64,000 nucleotides of DNA, taken from assembly GCF_016654015.1 (NCBI RefSeq), contig NZ_JAEPWM010000007.1, positions 62,001-126,000 of the forward strand, given 5' to 3'. Each line of letters starts with the position of its first letter. Positions within the stretch are counted from its first letter, which is position 1. The position numbers and the translations under genes are program-made. Under the pieces are notes generated by a model. That model did not search any database. It was not told where the DNA came from and worked only from the letters and a program-made list of their open reading frames with translations. Shown piece after piece: positions 61,562-64,000 of the stretch. This stretch comes from Ramlibacter ginsenosidimutans. GTDB taxonomy: Bacteria > Pseudomonadota > Gammaproteobacteria > Burkholderiales > Burkholderiaceae_C.

Positions 61562-61669
61562 CGGGAAGCGCGCGAGTTTGCCACACGCCCACCCACAGCT
61601 CTTTAAGGCGCTGGCTGACAGTCGCGAGTGGTATACGGAAGAGAATGCCTGCAACACAAGGAGGTTTAC

Positions 61670-62344
61670 ATGCGCACCCGCACCATCCTGCTGGTTGTGG
61701 CCATCCTGCTCGTCGCAGGCTTCGCCGCGCTGAACTGGGGCGAAGTGGTCCGCCCCACGACGCTGTTGTTCGGTCCCATCGCGGCTGATGCGCCGCTCGG
61801 CCTCATCCTGCTGACCCTGCTCGCCCTGACGCTCGTGCTGTTCCTGGTTTCGAGCATTGCGATGCGCACGCAGTCGCTGATCGACTACCGCCAGCACCAC
61901 AAGACCCTGGAAGCGCAGCGTGAGCTGGCCGACAAGGCGGAGGCTTCCCGCTTCGTGGACCTGCGCCAGCAGCTGGACACCCACCTGAAGGAAATGCGCG
62001 AGCGCGACGCCATTGCGGCCTCGGAGTTCGACAAGGCGATGCTGCAAACCCGCCGCGAGCTGCAGGTGCAGATGGAGCAGATCAACCGCACGATCGCCGC
62101 GCGCATGACCGAGCTGGAGAACCGGCTCGACGGCCGCGTCAACCGGATGGGCGTGCCGCCCGTGACCCCGAACGTGCCGCCGATGCAGGAGTCCGTGGCT
62201 GCGCGCGAGGCCCGCGAGGCCGGTGTGCGGGAAGAGGAGCGCATCCGCCAGGACAGCGAACGCGAACAGCGCGAGGTCCGGCGCGAGGAGCGAGCGACCG
62301 CAGCCGACAAGCCGAGCGAGTCGGGCTGGCGCAAGTGGTTCTGA
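61670..62344 (+). CDS. LapA-like membrane protein with coiled coil
   Basis: 224 residues. Two membrane helices (about 6-24 and 42-64) fit the LapA/DUF1049 layout (LLVVAILLVAGFAALNW and GLILLTLLALTLVLFLVS). A long cytoplasmic coiled coil follows (about 80-150) and a charged tail. AAGGAGG is at 61658-61664, ideal for ATG 61670. A TGGTATACG sequence about 35 bp upstream resembles an extended -10. Enterobacterial LapA acts in lipopolysaccharide assembly; here the role is unproven. Confidence 0.8.
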   Translation: MRTRTILLVVAILLVAGFAALNWGEVVRPTTLLFGPIAADAPLGLILLTLLALTLVLFLVSSIAMRTQSLIDYRQHHKTLEAQRELADKAEASRFVDLRQQLDTHLKEMRERDAIAASEFDKAMLQTRRELQVQMEQINRTIAARMTELENRLDGRVNRMGVPPVTPNVPPMQESVAAREAREAGVREEERIRQDSEREQREVRREERATAADKPSESGWRKWF

Positions 62345-62391
62345 GCGGCTAAGGTGACTGCCTGGCGGCATCCGCCGTCCGGGAGTCGCCG

Positions 62392-63117
62392 ATGCGCGCC
62401 ATCCTTTTCCTTTGCGTGTTCGGTGCCGCGAGCATGCCGCTTGCGGCACAGTCGCTCGCCTGCCGCGCCCAGTCGCCGGCGACGCGCACGCCCGTCGTCG
62501 AGCTGTACACCTCCGAAGGCTGCAGTTCCTGCCCACCCGTGGACCGGTGGCTGTCGGGACTGAAGCAGGCCGCTGCCGCGGGGCAAGTGGTGGCCGAAGG
62601 CTTCCACGTGAGCTACTGGGACTCGCTGGGCTGGATCGACCGGTTCGCCTCCCCCGCGAACAACGCGCGCCAGCGGCAACTGGCGGTGCGCTCGGGCTCC
62701 GCGCAGGTCTACACACCGCAACTCGTGCGGGACGGCCGGGAGGCGCACGACTTCGACGCGCCCTTTGCGGGCTCGCGGGAAGCGGCCGGCGCCGTGATCC
62801 GGATGCAGTGGCAGGACGGCCAGGCGCTCGCGCAGGTCACGCCGGCGACGGCAGGAACGCGCTGGGACGCGTACTGGACGGTCACCGAGCACGCGCATGC
62901 GAGCAAGGTGCGGGCCGGCGAGAACGCGGGCGAGTTCCTGCAGCATGACTTCGTCGTCCGCCAATTCGTTGCCGTCGGCACGCACGAAGGACCCGGCCAG
63001 CTGGCACTGCGGCCGATCGCCCCCACGGCGGGACATCCGCAGCAGGTGAACCTGGTGGTCGAGGAGGCCGGGACCGGCAGGCCGCTGCAGGCGCTCAGCC
63101 TGCAGTGCGGCGCCTAG
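62392..63117 (+). CDS. DUF1223 secreted thioredoxin-like protein
   Basis: A 241-residue protein with a signal peptide (RAILFLCVFGAASMPLAAQSLA). The mature N terminus has a thioredoxin-like active site (YTSEGCSSCPP), typical of DUF1223. GWIDRFASPANNARQRQ and VYTPQLVRDG are conserved. It is predicted periplasmic and may act in redox chemistry; the partner is unknown. ATG at 62392 starts the signal peptide. Convergent with ogt, overlapping its stop by four bases. Confidence 0.88.
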   Translation: MRAILFLCVFGAASMPLAAQSLACRAQSPATRTPVVELYTSEGCSSCPPVDRWLSGLKQAAAAGQVVAEGFHVSYWDSLGWIDRFASPANNARQRQLAVRSGSAQVYTPQLVRDGREAHDFDAPFAGSREAAGAVIRMQWQDGQALAQVTPATAGTRWDAYWTVTEHAHASKVRAGENAGEFLQHDFVVRQFVAVGTHEGPGQLALRPIAPTAGHPQQVNLVVEEAGTGRPLQALSLQCGA

Positions 63118-63659
63118 TCGAACAGGCCCGGTGCGCCACCGAGGCGGGCGCCCTCGATCTCCAGCATGCGCAGCTTCGTGAGCGCCCCGCCCTCCGCAGA
63201 GAAGCCGCCGGAGCGGCCGCCGGCCGCGAGCACGCGATGGCAGGGCACCACCGGTGCGAAGGGGTTGTGTCCCAGCGCCTGGCCAACGGCGCGCGCAGCG
63301 CCGGGTTCGCCCACCCGCCGCGCAACCTCGCCATAGGTCAGCAGTTCTCCCGGCGGGATCGCCCGCGCGATGGCATAGACACGCTGGTGGAACGCGGGGA
63401 CGCCGCTGAAATCGAGCGGGAGATCGGCCAGGTCGTCGCGCGCGCCTTGCAGCAGCGCCTGGATGCGGACGATCGCCTCCTGCACCCACGCAGGCGGATC
63501 GCTCTCGGGCAGCGCGCCCGTGTACCGCTGCAGCCTGGCGGCCGTGCCGGCCCGCGTGCTTTCCGGCAACTGCACGGCGGCGATGGCGGCTTCGCTCCAC
63601 GCGATGGCGCAGGCGCCGATCGCCGTGTCGAACAGGCAGAAGCCCAGCGCGCCGGCCAT
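63114..63659 (-). CDS. ogt: Methylated-DNA-protein-cysteine methyltransferase
   Basis: A 181-residue single-use repair protein that removes O6-alkyl groups from guanine. The acceptor Cys is in NPFAPVVPCHRVLAAGG. The helix-turn-helix region is IPPGELLTYGEVARRVGEPGAARAVGQAL. Domain order and length match Ogt rather than Ada. ATG at 63659 gives MAGALGFCLFDTAIG. A GST-like gene lies eight bases upstream on the same strand. Confidence 0.94.
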   Translation of the reverse strand: MAGALGFCLFDTAIGACAIAWSEAAIAAVQLPESTRAGTAARLQRYTGALPESDPPAWVQEAIVRIQALLQGARDDLADLPLDFSGVPAFHQRVYAIARAIPPGELLTYGEVARRVGEPGAARAVGQALGHNPFAPVVPCHRVLAAGGRSGGFSAEGGALTKLRMLEIEGARLGGAPGLFD

Positions 63660-63667
63660 GGTCGCGC

Positions 63668-64000
63668 TCAGGTCGGCGCAGCGGCTCGCAGCACGTAGCC
63701 GATCCGCGGGAAATGCACATGCACGACACCGCAGCGCGGGTCCTCGCGGCGCAGGCTGTAGTGCGTGCGCGTCGCCGCGATCAGCTCGCCTTCGGTGGGC
63801 TCGTTGCCGAAGGACTCGGCCGCGATCGTCACGCGGGTGCCCAGCGGGATGCCGTGGTCGTCCTGGAACGCGCTGTCGATCAGCAGGTTGGCGCCTGCGG
63901 CGGCCGGCTCGGCGGCCTTGGCCATCGCGATCGCCTCGCCGGAACCGAGCTTGGTCATCGCGCCGTGCCCGATCGCCTCCATGCGGTTGGCCCACTCGCC
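63668..64000 (-). CDS. Glutathione S-transferase-like protein, partial (C-terminal end)
   Basis: Only the last 110 codons are inside the window; the 5' part lies beyond the edge. The first visible stretch EWANRMEAIGHG resembles the end of the helical C-terminal domain of glutathione S-transferases. It is followed by an extension (about 80 residues, GANLLIDSAFQDDHGIPLGTRVTIAAESFGNEPTEGELIAATRTHYSL) seen in some betaproteobacterial members. The assignment is moderate because the N-terminal thioredoxin domain is not visible. It is likely co-transcribed with ogt. Confidence 0.6.
   Translation of the reverse strand, partial: GEWANRMEAIGHGAMTKLGSGEAIAMAKAAEPAAAGANLLIDSAFQDDHGIPLGTRVTIAAESFGNEPTEGELIAATRTHYSLRREDPRCGVVHVHFPRIGYVLRAAAPT

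Overview
The window looks like a chromosomal segment of a high-GC betaproteobacterium of the order Burkholderiales, most likely Comamonadaceae (Ramlibacter/Variovorax-like). This rests on protein wording, on the order rimP-nusA-infB-rbfA-truB-typA, on the pilZ-holB-tmk-mltG block, and on the pairing of an RlmN-like gene with acetoacetyl-CoA synthetase. It is an inference, because no rRNA or tRNA gene is present. Coding density is very high and many adjacent genes overlap by ATGA, GTGA or TTGA.

Layout. 0-4 kb: SPFH and NfeD membrane proteins, an Orn/Lys/Arg decarboxylase and fabI, with a bidirectional terminator between the last two. 4-9.6 kb: a complete yejABEF-type peptide ABC importer. 9.6-11.7 kb: a selenium-binding-protein-56/methanethiol-oxidase gene and a membrane protein. 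11.9-20.3 kb: the translation and ribosome-assembly cluster rimP-nusA-infB-rbfA-truB-typA. It has a sigma70 promoter, a terminator-like hairpin in the leader, and two CGCAGAG-type inverted-repeat elements. 20.5-25.2 kb: an EamA transporter, an ECF sigma/anti-sigma pair with a COG4315-type lipoprotein, then smpB, ratA, rnfH and a DUF4124 protein.

25.3-29.2 kb: guaB and guaA, split by a Phd/PIN toxin-antitoxin pair whose promoter overlaps the guaB terminator. 29.2-32.7 kb: small proteins, a PaiB-like protein, an in-frame TadA-haloalkane dehalogenase fusion and LD-carboxypeptidase. 32.7-39.6 kb: a stress and oxygen-response cluster with a universal stress protein, a receiver-only response regulator, an Fnr-type regulator with four conserved Cys, CbpA/CbpM, a PRPP-synthase-like protein opposite a phosphoribosyltransferase, and a DksA/TraR protein. 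Several TTGAC-N4-GTCAA-like boxes lie at its promoters. 39.7-44.7 kb: gluconokinase, copper-handling proteins, an RlmN-like radical SAM enzyme and acetoacetyl-CoA synthetase.

44.7-49.3 kb: ankyrin protein, tatD, pilZ, holB, tmk and mltG. 49.3-55.4 kb: ygfZ, an O-antigen-ligase-type protein, a thioesterase-GNAT fusion, an esterase and an iron alcohol dehydrogenase. 55.4-55.9 kb: a gene-free stretch with two inverted-repeat elements, the larger with perfect 33-bp and 23-bp arms. 56-64 kb: a patatin-like protein, a Ser/Thr kinase coupled to a degenerate cyclase-PEGA protein, tex, a LapA-like protein, a DUF1223 protein, ogt and the C-terminal end of a GST-like gene.

The strongest candidates for something new are the TadA-dehalogenase fusion with a retained internal ribosome binding site, the toxin-antitoxin insertion inside guaB-guaA, the candidate Fnr-controlled stress cluster, and the nested palindromic element at 55.6-55.9 kb. 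No CRISPR array, transposase or phage gene was seen.
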